Source: Betaproteobacteria bacterium
GTDB lineage: Bacteria > Pseudomonadota > Gammaproteobacteria > Burkholderiales > SG8-39
Length of the DNA stretch: 9,598 nucleotides
Assembly: GCA_019245555.1 (NCBI GenBank)
Contig: JAFARH010000413.1
Coordinates: 1 to 9,598 of the forward strand
Reading direction: 5' to 3'
Shown here: positions 1 through 8,428 of the stretch, in pieces
Layout: the number at the start of each line of letters is the position of its first letter
How positions within the stretch are numbered: position 1 is the stretch's first letter
Program-made: the position numbers and the translations under genes
The notes under the pieces: generated by a model
The model's database searches: none
Seen by the model: the letters and a program-made list of their open reading frames with translations, nothing else
What the model was told of the DNA's origin: nothing

Positions 1-1135
<1,135 letters not shown>

Positions 1136-1142
1136 CTTGTCG

Positions 1143-1171
1143 AATTGGGGACGGAAGCGCCCCTTTTCAAG
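1143..1171 (-). promoter_or_regulatory. Sigma-32 (heat-shock) type promoter for grpE-dnaK
   Basis: On the minus strand the -35 element CTTGAAA (1171-1165, within CCCCTTGAAA) is followed by a 14-nt spacer and the -10 element CCCCAATT (1150-1143). The known sigma-32 consensus is cCTTGAAA, 13-17 nt, CCCCATnT. The -35 is therefore perfect and the -10 matches through CCCCA, then AT of consensus reads AT shifted by one base. The -10 ends 7 nt before the grpE ATG, so transcription should begin at or next to the start codon. No CIRCE element (TTAGCACTC-N9-GAGTGCTAA) is seen here. Confidence 0.8.
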
Positions 1172-1175
1172 GGGC
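1159..1175. repeat. Inverted repeat over the -35 element of the grpE promoter
   Basis: A perfect 7-bp inverted repeat, GCCCCTT (1159-1165) and AAGGGGC (1169-1175), is separated by TTC. It can be extended outward by GAAG (1154-1157) and CTTC (1175-1178 region) if a 2-nt bulge is allowed on one side. It covers the sigma-32 -35 sequence of grpE and lies between two divergent genes, so it is not a terminator. It may be only a by-product of the CCCCTTGAAA motif, or an operator-like site. Confidence 0.5.
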
Positions 1176-1204
1176 TTCGGTTATTACAACTTGCTGATTA
1201 GATT

Positions 1205-3514
1205 ATGAAAGCTATCAGAATTTCACTTTACGTCATCGCGGGCCTAGTAGTTCTTTTGGTCCTGGGGGTGGCGGTGTTCGCCATGACCTTCAATCCGAAC
1301 CGGTACAAGCCGGAGATCGAGAAGCTGGTGAAGGACAAGACCGGCCGGACTTTGACCCTCAAGGGCGACCTGCAGCTCGCCTTCTGGCCGGCCCTCGGCG
1401 CCAAGGTGAACGGCGTCACGCTCTCCGAGCACGGCAGCGACCAGCAGTTCATCGCGGTCGATTCCGCGCACGCGTCCGTGGCCCTGCTTCCCCTTCTGCA
1501 TGGGCAGGCGATCGTAGATGGGATCAACGTCTCGGGACTCAAGGCGACGGTAATCAAGGAAAAGGACGGCCGCTTCAACTTCAGTGACCTCATGGAGCAG
1601 ACCCCGACGGAGGCCAAAGGGAAGCAGGAGTCGAAGGAGCAGGCTCAGAAGAAGGCCGATCAGCGCCAGGCGCAAGGCGGCCAGGCGGTGGCCTTCGATA
1701 TCGGCAGCGTGCAGATCGATCGCTCCGCCGTCACGTACATCGACCAGGGGAGCGGCCAGGAAATCGCCGTGTCCGATCTCAAGCTCTCGACCGGCAAGAT
1801 CGCCGAGAAGGCGGACGGCAAGCTCGAGCTCAAGGCCGCGGTGAAGGCGAAGAATCCCGAGGCCGACGTGAAGGTCGATGTCAGCGGCGGGTACAAGTTC
1901 GATTTGCCGGCCAAGGCATTTGCCATCTCAAAGCTCGACGCGAAATTGAGCGGCGCCGCTGCGGGAATCACCGGCCTGAACGTGAATGCCAAGGGGGACG
2001 TCTCGGCCAATCCGGACAAGAACGAATACAAGGTCAAAGGCCTCGCGCTGGACGTGAAGGGCGTGCAGGACAAGCAGAACCTCGAGGCGCACATCGCGGC
2101 GCCTGAGCTGGAGATCGCGGCGGACAAGGCCAAGGGTGCTGCTGTCACCGCCAACCTCAGCATGAAAGACGCCGTGCGCGAAGTGCAGGCGGCGCTCAAG
2201 CTCTCGGGCGTCGAGGGCTCGGCCAAAGCGCTGACCATCCCGCAGCTTCAGGCCGATCTCACCGTGAATGACCCGAGCCTGCCGCAGAAGGACATCAAGA
2301 TCCCGGTAAGCGGCTCGATCCGCGCCGATCTCGAGAAGCAGACTGCGAATGCCGACCTGACGTCGAAATTCGACGAATCGAACATCCAGGCGAAGCTCGG
2401 CCTCGCCAAGTTTTCGCCGCCGGCCTACAACTTCGAAATCGCTGTCGACAAGCTGAACCTCGACCGCTACACCAAGCAGCAGAAAAAGCCTGTCTCGACG
2501 CCGACCGAAGAAGGCAAGGCGCCACCTTCCGGTAGCCAGCAGCCGGCCCCCACCGCGCAGAAGAAAGACGAAGACACGCCGGTCGATCTCGCGTTCCTCA
2601 AGGGTCTGAACGCGAACGGCCGCCTGCAGGTCGGTCAGCTCCAGGCGAACGGGCTCAAGCTCGCGAACGTCAAAGCTGAAGTGCACGCCGCGAACGGCAA
2701 GCTCGATGTCGCGCCGCATTCGGCGAATCTCTACGACGGCTCGATCTCCGGCACGATCACGGCGACGGCGGATGGCCACGTCGCGGTGAAGGAGAACCTG
2801 AACAGCGTCGCGGTCGGCCCGCTGCTCCGCGACGTGGCGCAAAAGGATGTGCTCGAAGGCAAGGGCAACGTCATGCTCGACATGAATACCGCGGGCAAGA
2901 GCGTGAACGGGATGAAGAAAGCGCTTGCCGGCAATGCGCGGGTGCAGCTCAAGGATGGCGCGATCAAGGGCATCAACCTCGCGGAGGTGTTCCGCAAGGC
3001 GAAGTCCGCGCTCGGCTCGCAGGAGCAGCGCGCACAGGCTGCGCAAGCCGAGAAGACAGACTTCTCCGAGATGAACGCGACCTTCAAGATCCAGAACGGC
3101 GTCGCGCACAACGACGACCTCGACGTGAAGTCACCGCTCTTCCGCATTGGCGGCGCGGGCGACATCGACCTCGGCAACTCGAAGATCGACTACACGACGA
3201 AAGCTACTGTGGTAGCGACGACCCAAGGCCAGGGCGGCGCTGATCTCGCGCAGCTCTCAGGCGTGACCGTGCCGGTGCGGCTCGTCGGTCCGTTCGACGC
3301 GCTTTCCTACAAGGTCGACTACGCCGCCGCGGCGACGAACCTCGCGAAGACCAAAGCGGGCGAGAAGGTAAAGGGTGCGCTCGAAGAGCGCCTCGGCATC
3401 AAGAAGCCGTCAGGCGACCAGCAGTCGGGGCAGGGCAGCTCGTCGCAGCAAGCGCCCTCGCGTGACCCGCGGGACGAGGTCAAGGACAAGCTCAAGGGCC
3501 TGTTCGGCCGCTAG
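1205..3514 (+). CDS. AsmA family protein, membrane-anchored envelope protein
   Basis: A 769-residue protein of the AsmA family. These are large inner-membrane-anchored periplasmic proteins linked to outer-membrane biogenesis, and AsmA-like proteins are now thought to form bridges for phospholipid transport. The start gives a typical N-terminus: a short basic stretch, then one transmembrane segment (about residues 6-28, VIAGLVVLLVLGVAVFAM), then FNPNRYKPEIEKLVKDKTGR and LTLKGDLQLAFWPALGAKV, which are characteristic of the family. Two charged or Pro/Gln-rich linkers (about 132-160 and 425-459) separate beta-rich segments. The C-terminal AsmA region holds ARVQLKDGAIKGINLAEVF (DGAIKGINL at 584-592). 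The tail is Gln/Ser-rich and ends in [10 protein letters not shown]. No Shine-Dalgarno precedes the ATG. The gene is divergent from grpE, and its last 23 bp overlap the end of hemH. The family is certain; the exact substrate is unknown. Confidence 0.93.
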   Translation: MKAIRISLYVIAGLVVLLVLGVAVFAMTFNPNRYKPEIEKLVKDKTGRTLTLKGDLQLAFWPALGAKVNGVTLSEHGSDQQFIAVDSAHASVALLPLLHGQAIVDGINVSGLKATVIKEKDGRFNFSDLMEQTPTEAKGKQESKEQAQKKADQRQAQGGQAVAFDIGSVQIDRSAVTYIDQGSGQEIAVSDLKLSTGKIAEKADGKLELKAAVKAKNPEADVKVDVSGGYKFDLPAKAFAISKLDAKLSGAAAGITGLNVNAKGDVSANPDKNEYKVKGLALDVKGVQDKQNLEAHIAAPELEIAADKAKGAAVTANLSMKDAVREVQAALKLSGVEGSAKALTIPQLQADLTVNDPSLPQKDIKIPVSGSIRADLEKQTANADLTSKFDESNIQAKLGLAKFSPPAYNFEIAVDKLNLDRYTKQQKKPVSTPTEEGKAPPSGSQQPAPTAQKKDEDTPVDLAFLKGLNANGRLQVGQLQANGLKLANVKAEVHAANGKLDVAPHSANLYDGSISGTITATADGHVAVKENLNSVAVGPLLRDVAQKDVLEGKGNVMLDMNTAGKSVNGMKKALAGNARVQLKDGAIKGINLAEVFRKAKSALGSQEQRAQAAQAEKTDFSEMNATFKIQNGVAHNDDLDVKSPLFRIGGAGDIDLGNSKIDYTTKATVVATTQGQGGADLAQLSGVTVPVRLVGPFDALSYKVDYAAAATNLAKTKAGEKVKGALEERLGIKKPSGDQQSGQGSSSQQAPSRDPRDEVKDKLKGLFGR

Positions 3515-4403
3515 CCTCGGTAACAAGCGCGGCAAGCGCCGCGATCCACTCCGGCGCTTCGTTCAGGCATTCGATGAGGCCGAGCTCTCGTCCGCCGGCG
3601 GCCTCGAACACGTGGCGAGCGCGAATACCGATTTCTTCGAGCGTCTCCAGGCAGTCGGCAACGAAACCCGGGCATACGACATCAACCTTCGTTGTGCCGG
3701 CGCGCGCCAGATCCGTGAGCGTCTGCTCGGTGTACGGCTCGAGCCATTTCGCATAGCCGAAGCGGGACTGGAAGGTGACGCGCCATTGGCCGTCGTCCAG
3801 TCTCAGCTCTCGAGCCAGCAAAGCAGCGGTCGCGCGGCAGTCCTGCTCGTAATGCCCGGCACCGCGCTTAGGCAAACCATGAAAGCTGATCAATAGCATC
3901 GGCGCCCGTCCTTGCTTTGCCCAGTGGCTTTTCACGCGCGCGGCAAGCGCGGCGATGTACGCGGGATGAGCATGGAACTCGCGCACGACCTTTGATCCAG
4001 GCGGCAGCATTTCGAGCACGCTGCCGGTCGTGCTCTCTGCATACTGCGGATAGAGCGGCACGATGACGGGATCTTCCAGTCCGCGGAGCGCTGGGCCGAT
4101 CGGTGGAGCGCCGTAGCGCATCGCGTAGCGCACGGGAACCTGCATGCGCTCGGCGAGGAGCTGTGCTTGGCGCACCGTATGGACCGCTAAGGGTGAGCCT
4201 TCGGGCATCCAGATCTGCGCATATTTCTCGGCGGACTCTGCAGGACGCTTGCGCAGGACGATGCCATGCAGGATGGGCAGCCAGATAAAGCGCGGCAGCG
4301 GAACGACTCGCGGGTCGCCGAGGAATTCGGCGAGATAGCCGCGCACCGCTTCGGGCGTCGGCGCCGAGGGCGTGCCCAGGTTTACTAGGAGGACGCTCTT
4401 CAG
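3492..4403 (-). CDS. hemH: Ferrochelatase HemH, probable CTG start
   Basis: Ferrochelatase inserts Fe2+ into protoporphyrin IX, the last step of protohaem synthesis. Reading from a CTG at 4403 gives 303 residues, slightly shorter than E. coli HemH (320). The N-terminus then reads [19 protein letters not shown], which aligns with the conserved first strand (LLANLGTPDAPTPEAV in E. coli). The metal-site histidine lies in [10 protein letters not shown] (His175) and the conserved glutamate in [15 protein letters not shown] (Glu253). Other family blocks are [29 protein letters not shown] and [15 protein letters not shown]. No ATG, GTG or TTG lies in frame between the conserved N-terminus and well inside hrcA. 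A GTG at 4346 would delete the first strand. The CTG shares TG with the hrcA stop (CTGA), which suggests translational coupling. The 3' end overlaps convergent asmA by 23 bp. Identity is certain; the start is inferred. Confidence 0.95.
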   Translation of the reverse strand: MKSVLLVNLGTPSAPTPEAVRGYLAEFLGDPRVVPLPRFIWLPILHGIVLRKRPAESAEKYAQIWMPEGSPLAVHTVRQAQLLAERMQVPVRYAMRYGAPPIGPALRGLEDPVIVPLYPQYAESTTGSVLEMLPPGSKVVREFHAHPAYIAALAARVKSHWAKQGRAPMLLISFHGLPKRGAGHYEQDCRATAALLARELRLDDGQWRVTFQSRFGYAKWLEPYTEQTLTDLARAGTTKVDVVCPGFVADCLETLEEIGIRARHVFEAAGGRELGLIECLNEAPEWIAALAALVTEASGRTGP

Positions 4404-5416
4404 TGTTGTGAGAGGGCGCTGGAGACGAGCCTGGCCGTGATATCCACGATCGGGATCACACGGTCGTATGCCATGCGCGTCGGGCCGATGACGCCTACGG
4501 TGCCGACCACCTCGCCGTTCACCTTGTACGGCGAGGTGACGACGCTGACGTCGTCTGGCGCCGCGAAACCCGACTCTCCGCCGATGAAGATCTGCACGCC
4601 CTGGCCGCGGAGCGCGAGATCGAGGATCTGCACTAGCGAGGTCTTGCGCTCGAAGAGATCGAAGAGTTGCCGCAGCCGGCGCATGTCCTGCGAGAGGTCT
4701 TGCAGGCTCAGGAGGTTGCGCTCGCCGGAGATGACGTACGGCTCGGCGCCTTCGTTCATCGCGCGCGAGCCGGCGTCCACCGCCACGGTGAGGAGCTTGA
4801 TCAGGTCCTGGCGCAGCTCCGAAAGCTCGCCCTGCAGCTTCGTGCGAACGTCCTCGAAGCTCTGCCCCGAGTAGTGCTGGTTGATGTAGTTGGCCGCCTC
4901 GATGAGTTCCGATGCGCTGAACTCGCGTTCCGTGAGGAGGATGCGGTTCTGCACGTCGCCTTCGGGCGTGACAACGATCAAAAGGATCCGCTTCTCCGAA
5001 AGGCGCAGGAACTCGATGTGCCGGAAGGTCATCGTGCGGCGCGGCGTCATCACGACGCCGGCGAACTGCGTTAGCTGTGAAAGAAGCTGCGATGCCGCCT
5101 GCACCACGCGCTGTGGGTTGTCCGGATGCAGCTCGCCCTCCAGGCGCTGCATGTCCATCGATTCGACCGGCTTGGTCACGAGCAGCGTGTCGACGAAGAA
5201 GCGGTAGCCGAGCGGTGTCGGCACGCGGCCCGCCGACGTGTGCGGACTCGCGATGAGGCCGGCCTCCTCGAGATCGGACATCACATTGCGGATCGTGGCC
5301 GGCGAAAGATCGAGCCCGGAGTACTTCGAAAGGGTGCGCGAGCCGACGGGTTGACCCTCGGCAATGTAGCGCTCGATCAACGTCTTAAGAAGGATTTGTG
5401 CTCGCTTGTCGAGCAT
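4400..5416 (-). CDS. hrcA: Heat-inducible transcription repressor HrcA
   Basis: HrcA is the dimeric cytoplasmic repressor that binds CIRCE operators of chaperone genes. From the ATG at 5416 the protein is 338 residues, normal for the family, and begins [20 protein letters not shown] as homologues do. ATGs at 5425 and 5443 would add 3 or 9 residues; the latter (LVECTMNR) looks non-homologous. The N-terminal winged helix (about 1-75) contains [40 protein letters not shown] and [20 protein letters not shown]-like core and dimerisation domain follow, with [12 protein letters not shown] and the C-terminal FIGGESGF and [19 protein letters not shown]. The gene is divergent from nadK and overlaps hemH by 4 nt (CTGA). 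No Shine-Dalgarno is evident. No CIRCE element is visible in this window, so its targets (typically groESL in betaproteobacteria) are presumably elsewhere. Confidence 0.97.
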   Translation of the reverse strand: MLDKRAQILLKTLIERYIAEGQPVGSRTLSKYSGLDLSPATIRNVMSDLEEAGLIASPHTSAGRVPTPLGYRFFVDTLLVTKPVESMDMQRLEGELHPDNPQRVVQAASQLLSQLTQFAGVVMTPRRTMTFRHIEFLRLSEKRILLIVVTPEGDVQNRILLTEREFSASELIEAANYINQHYSGQSFEDVRTKLQGELSELRQDLIKLLTVAVDAGSRAMNEGAEPYVISGERNLLSLQDLSQDMRRLRQLFDLFERKTSLVQILDLALRGQGVQIFIGGESGFAAPDDVSVVTSPYKVNGEVVGTVGVIGPTRMAYDRVIPIVDITARLVSSALSQH

Positions 5417-5433
5417 GCGATTCATTGTACACT
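5406..5433 (+). promoter_or_regulatory. Candidate sigma-70 promoter for nadK-recN
   Basis: TTGTCG (5406-5411), a 16-nt spacer and TACACT (5428-5433) give a modest sigma-70-like promoter (4 of 6 in each hexamer). The -10 ends 8 nt before the nadK ATG at 5442. Its -10 overlaps the opposing hrcA -10 by two bases, within the self-complementary TGTACA (5427-5432). The -35 lies within hrcA. Confidence 0.4.
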
Positions 5434-5450
5434 CGACCAACATGCCTCAA
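5424..5450 (-). promoter_or_regulatory. Candidate sigma-70 promoter for hrcA-hemH
   Basis: On the minus strand TTGAGG (5450-5445) and TACAAT (5429-5424, 5 of 6 to TATAAT) are separated by 15 nt, shorter than ideal. The -10 ends 7 nt before the ATG at 5416 and overlaps the ATG at 5425. A transcript would thus start at about the first base of the MLDKR codon, which favours 5416 as the start and a leaderless message. The -35 lies within nadK. Confidence 0.45.
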
Positions 5451-6332
5451 GCCGCCGGCAAACCGAGCTTCGGCAAGATTGCCCTGGTCGGCAAGCTCGG
5501 CAGCCCCGAGATCGCAGCATCGCTTCGCGACCTCACTGCTTTTCTAAAAAAGCGCGGCTGCGAAATATTCATCGAGAAGGAAACCGCCGCTGACATCGGC
5601 GAGCGCGGGCTCGAATACGCCGCGATTGGCGCTAAAGCGGATCTCGCGGTCGTGATCGGCGGCGACGGCACGCTCCTCGCCGCCGCACGCAACCTCGTGC
5701 GCTATCGCGTGCCGGTCGTCGGCGTGAACCTGGGCCGCGTCGGCTTCATGACCGATATCGGACATCGCGACATGCAGGAGGGCATTGGCGCGATCCTCGA
5801 TGGCAAATACAGGATGAAGGAGCGGTCGCTGCTCGACGCGGAGATCCTGCGCGGTAGCGAATCGCTGCTGCACACGCTCGCGCTCAACGATGCGGTGGTG
5901 AGCAAAGGCGCGCAGGGCCGCTTGATCGAATTCGAGCTTCTCCTGGATGGTGAGTTTGTCTACTCACTGCGCGCCGACGGCATGATCGTCGCCACGCCTA
6001 CGGGATCCACAGGCTATGCGCTCTCGGCACAGGGTCCGATCCTGCACCCGGCCGTGCCGGCCTTCGCCCTGGTGCCGCTCGCGCCGCATACGCTCTCGGC
6101 GCGGCCGGTGAGCGTTAGTGACAAGAGCGTGATCGAGATCCACCTCAAGCATGCGCAGGAAGCGCGGGCGCATTTCGACGGCCTCGCGCTCGCCGACTTG
6201 AAGGACGGCGATCGCGTGGTGCTCAAGCGCTCTGCCGACACCGTGCGCTTCGTGCATCCGCCGGGCTATCGCTACTTCGCCACACTGCGCGAGAAGCTCG
6301 GCTGGACCGAGGCGCCCACCAAGCCAGACTAG
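5442..6332 (+). CDS. nadK: NAD kinase
   Basis: A 296-residue NAD kinase, which phosphorylates NAD+ at the adenosine 2'-OH to make NADP+ in the cytoplasm. The start at 5442 ([20 protein letters not shown]) fits homologues, where a short tail precedes the first strand. ATG 5415 and TTG 5406 would add 9 and 12 residues but run back into hrcA. The GGDGT motif is at 73-77 ([16 protein letters not shown]), followed by [13 protein letters not shown] (94-106), the second motif LNDAVV (148-153; Asp where many have Glu) and [27 protein letters not shown] (177-203). The usual GSTAY reads GSTGY here. No Shine-Dalgarno is seen. The stop codon directly abuts the recN ATG (TAGATG), so the pair is almost certainly co-transcribed. 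Divergent neighbour: hrcA. Confidence 0.97.
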   Translation: MPQAAGKPSFGKIALVGKLGSPEIAASLRDLTAFLKKRGCEIFIEKETAADIGERGLEYAAIGAKADLAVVIGGDGTLLAAARNLVRYRVPVVGVNLGRVGFMTDIGHRDMQEGIGAILDGKYRMKERSLLDAEILRGSESLLHTLALNDAVVSKGAQGRLIEFELLLDGEFVYSLRADGMIVATPTGSTGYALSAQGPILHPAVPAFALVPLAPHTLSARPVSVSDKSVIEIHLKHAQEARAHFDGLALADLKDGDRVVLKRSADTVRFVHPPGYRYFATLREKLGWTEAPTKPD

Positions 6333-7970
6333 ATGCTGCGCGCGCTGGAAGTCCGCGACTACGTCCTGATCGACAGGGCATCGCTCGAGCTCGGCGAGGG
6401 TTTCAGCGTCCTCACCGGCGAGACAGGCGCCGGCAAATCGATTCTCGTCGACGCCATCGAGCTCCTGGTCGGCGGACGCGGCGACGCCGCGATGGTGCGC
6501 GAAGGTGCCGAGAGGGCTGAACTCTCCGGCGAATTCGACGTTTCGAAGGCAATGGCCGCCTGGCTCGAGGAGCGCGACCTCACCGGCGATCCCGGACAGC
6601 TGGTTTTGCGCCGCTCAATCGACCGCGGCGGCCGGTCGCGCTGCTTCATCAACGGTCACGCCGCGACGCTCGCGCAGCTCAAGGAAGCGGGGGAATGGCT
6701 GGTCGATTTGCACGGGCAGCACGCCCATCAGTCTTTACTTCGCACTACCGCCCAGCGCGAGCTCCTGGATGCGCATGCGGGTGCCGAAGAGTTGGCGAAG
6801 GATACGGCGCAAGCGTTTCGCGACTGGAAGCGCCTCGAGGAAGTCGCAGCGGAAGCGAGCGCCAAGTTCGCACAGCGCGAAGCCGAGCGGGCAGAAGTCG
6901 CCGATCGCGTGGCCGACCTCAAGAAAATAGCGCCCGGCGAAGGCGAGTGGGAAAAGATCGCCGCCGAGCACAAGCGCCTGCAGCACGGCTCGAGCTTGCT
7001 CGCCGGCGCGCAATCGTCGCTGGAAGCTCTTGCCGAGGCCGAGGGTACCGCCACCTCGCAGCTCGCTGCCGTCGTCTCTCAGCTGCGTTCGCTATCGGCG
7101 CACGACGCCGAGCTTGTCGGCATCGTCGAAATGCTCGAATCGGCTGAAGCACAGGCGAACGAAGCGGTCCGCGAATTGCGGCATTACGCATCCAAGGTGG
7201 ACCTCGACCCTGAAGCGCTGCGCGAGGCGGAGGCCCGCATCGATGCGCTGCATAGCGCCGCCCGCCGCCATCGGGTGCGCCCCGAAGAATTGCCGGCGCG
7301 CTTCGCGGAGCTCGAGAAGCGGCTCCGCGAGCTCGAGCTGGCGGCGAATCCGGAAGCGATCCAGCGTGAGCTTGCTCAAGCTCGCAGCCGCTATGACGCG
7401 GTAGCTAAGAAGCTCTCGGCGAAGCGAAAGACTGGAGCAGAGGCGTTGTCGAAGTCGGTTACGGCGACGATGGCGCAGTTGGCGATGCAGGCCGCACGCT
7501 TCTCGGTTTCTTTGTCGAAGCTCGAGGAACCCGCTGGCAGCGGCATGGAGCAGATCGAATTCGAGGTCGCGTCGCACCCGAGTCTGCCGCTGCGTCCGTT
7601 GGCGAAGGTGGCGTCGGGGGGCGAGCTATCGCGCATCAGTCTCGCGATCCAGCTGGTCGCGGCGAAGGCGTCGCCCGTGGCGACGCTGGTGTTCGACGAG
7701 GTGGACGCCGGAATCGGCGGTGCAGTCGCGGAGACGATCGGCAAGTCGCTCAAGCGCCTCGGCAAGCAGCGCCAGGTGCTGTGCGTGACGCACCTGCCGC
7801 AGGTCGCAGCAAGCGGCGATGCGCAGTGGGCAGTCGCCAAGTCGGCGAACCTGAAAGTGAAGATTCAGCGGCTTGATCGGGCGGCGCGCATCGATGAGCT
7901 CGCGCGCATGCTGGGTGGTGCCGAAGCGACTGCGAGGAAGCACGCGGCCGAATTGCTGGACGCGGCCTAG
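6333..7970 (+). CDS. recN: DNA repair protein RecN
   Basis: A 545-residue SMC-like ATPase of double-strand-break repair, of typical family length. The N-terminal half-ATPase begins MLRALEVRDYVLIDRASLEL and has Walker A GETGAGKS at 29-36, then RSIDRGGRSRCFINGH and LVDLHGQHAHQSLL. A long charged, Ala/Glu/Arg-rich coiled-coil arm (about 155-380) follows. The C-terminal half holds the ABC signature ASGGELSRISLAIQ (from Ala427) and Walker B with the D-loop, TLVFDEVDAGIGG (Asp455, Glu456), then QRQVLCVTHLPQVAASGD. All catalytic motifs are intact. The ATG follows the nadK stop with no gap and no ribosome-binding site, so translation is probably coupled to nadK. No LexA-type box is seen upstream, unlike E. 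coli recN. It converges on fur with a 4-bp gap and no hairpin terminator. Confidence 0.97.
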   Translation: MLRALEVRDYVLIDRASLELGEGFSVLTGETGAGKSILVDAIELLVGGRGDAAMVREGAERAELSGEFDVSKAMAAWLEERDLTGDPGQLVLRRSIDRGGRSRCFINGHAATLAQLKEAGEWLVDLHGQHAHQSLLRTTAQRELLDAHAGAEELAKDTAQAFRDWKRLEEVAAEASAKFAQREAERAEVADRVADLKKIAPGEGEWEKIAAEHKRLQHGSSLLAGAQSSLEALAEAEGTATSQLAAVVSQLRSLSAHDAELVGIVEMLESAEAQANEAVRELRHYASKVDLDPEALREAEARIDALHSAARRHRVRPEELPARFAELEKRLRELELAANPEAIQRELAQARSRYDAVAKKLSAKRKTGAEALSKSVTATMAQLAMQAARFSVSLSKLEEPAGSGMEQIEFEVASHPSLPLRPLAKVASGGELSRISLAIQLVAAKASPVATLVFDEVDAGIGGAVAETIGKSLKRLGKQRQVLCVTHLPQVAASGDAQWAVAKSANLKVKIQRLDRAARIDELARMLGGAEATARKHAAELLDAA

Positions 7971-7974
7971 TTTT

Positions 7975-8409
7975 TCAGACGTCCTTGGGCCGGTAGGGAC
8001 AATTCGTCTTGGTGCAGTCGGCGTACAGGGCGAGAGAATGCCCGTGGAGCTGGAAGCCGCGCTGGCGCGCGACCTCGTTCTGCCGCCGCTCGATGTCCGT
8101 GTCGTAGAACTCCTCGACGCGCCCGCACTGCAGGCAGACGAGGTGATCGTGGTGTCCACCCTGGTTCAGCTCGAACACCGCCTTGCCGGTCTCGAAATGC
8201 TGGCGCGAGAGGAGGCCTGCATGCTCGAACTGCGTCAGGACTCGGTAAACGGTGGCGAGGCCGACGTCGATGCCTTCGGCGATGAGCTGCTTATAGACGT
8301 CTTCGGCGGAAAGATGGCGGACTTTGCTCGCCTCGAAGAGTTCGAGGATCTTCCGGCGCGGCAGCGTCGCCTTGAGGCCGCTCTCCTTCAGGCTCTGCAC
8401 CGGGCTCAT
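7975..8409 (-). CDS. fur: Ferric uptake regulator Fur
   Basis: A 144-residue Fe2+-responsive repressor of iron uptake genes, of typical length. The winged-helix domain includes [15 protein letters not shown] (12-26), [12 protein letters not shown] and the recognition helix [13 protein letters not shown] (50-62). The metal-binding and dimerisation domain has [13 protein letters not shown] (His86, His87, Asp88, His89, Cys92, Cys95), [15 protein letters not shown] (His122, His124, Cys132) and Cys137, so the regulatory site and the structural cysteines are present. The start at 8409 ([13 protein letters not shown]) is the only sensible ATG and aligns with homologues. A perfect TATAAT ends 8 nt upstream and overlaps a partial Fur box, which suggests autoregulation. 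The gene is divergent from bamE, a known arrangement (fur-omlA), and converges on recN. Confidence 0.98.
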   Translation of the reverse strand: MSPVQSLKESGLKATLPRRKILELFEASKVRHLSAEDVYKQLIAEGIDVGLATVYRVLTQFEHAGLLSRQHFETGKAVFELNQGGHHDHLVCLQCGRVEEFYDTDIERRQNEVARQRGFQLHGHSLALYADCTKTNCPYRPKDV

Positions 8410-8413
8410 CGAC

Positions 8414-8419
8414 TATCAT
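8414..8419 (+). promoter_or_regulatory. Candidate -10 element of the bamE-dapB promoter
   Basis: TATCAT (5 of 6 to TATAAT) ends 9 nt before the bamE ATG at 8429 and overlaps the opposing fur TATAAT by two bases. No good -35 is visible. A weak AGG (8423-8425) lies close to the ATG. Confidence 0.35.
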
Positions 8420-8423
8420 TATA
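8418..8423 (-). promoter_or_regulatory. -10 element of the fur promoter
   Basis: A perfect TATAAT on the minus strand ends 8 nt before the fur ATG at 8409. No convincing -35 hexamer is found 15-19 nt upstream, inside bamE. The transcript would have at most one or two bases before the ATG. Confidence 0.5.
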
Positions 8424-8428
8424 GGCTC

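Larger units (their letters stand above)
8405..8423 (-). promoter_or_regulatory. Candidate Fur box (autoregulatory, partial)
   Basis: Read on the minus strand, two consecutive NATAAT-type hexamers, TATAAT (8423-8418) and GATAGT (8417-8412), match 10 of 12 bases of the two direct hexamers of the 19-bp Fur box; the third, inverted unit is poor. I count 12 of 19 matches overall. The site covers the fur -10 and start codon and also the presumed bamE -10, so binding could affect both genes. Because TATAAT itself counts towards the match, chance resemblance is possible. Confidence 0.35.

Noticed and set aside
1928..3109. A long minus-strand open frame (393 codons) opposite asmA
   Set aside because: It is an Arg/Leu/Val-rich mirror of the asmA codons in high-GC DNA, resembles no family and lacks a start context. 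asmA on the other strand is clearly the coding frame.
3528..3543. GC-rich hairpin (CGCGGC-AAGC-GCCGCG) just after the asmA stop as a terminator
   Set aside because: No T-run follows on either strand, and it lies in the hemH coding end where repeated alanine codons explain it.
3375..3896. A plus-strand frame of 173 codons crossing the asmA-hemH junction
   Set aside because: It is out of frame with asmA, antisense to hemH, has Arg/Ser-rich low-complexity sequence and no start signal.
5426..5443. hrcA starting at the ATG at 5443
   Set aside because: It would add nine non-homologous residues and overlap the nadK ATG on the other strand; homologues begin at the MLDKR equivalent.
5400..5460. LexA box controlling nadK-recN
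   Set aside because: No CTGT-N8-ACAG-type sequence is present here or directly before recN; the TGTACA palindrome is better explained by overlapping -10 boxes.
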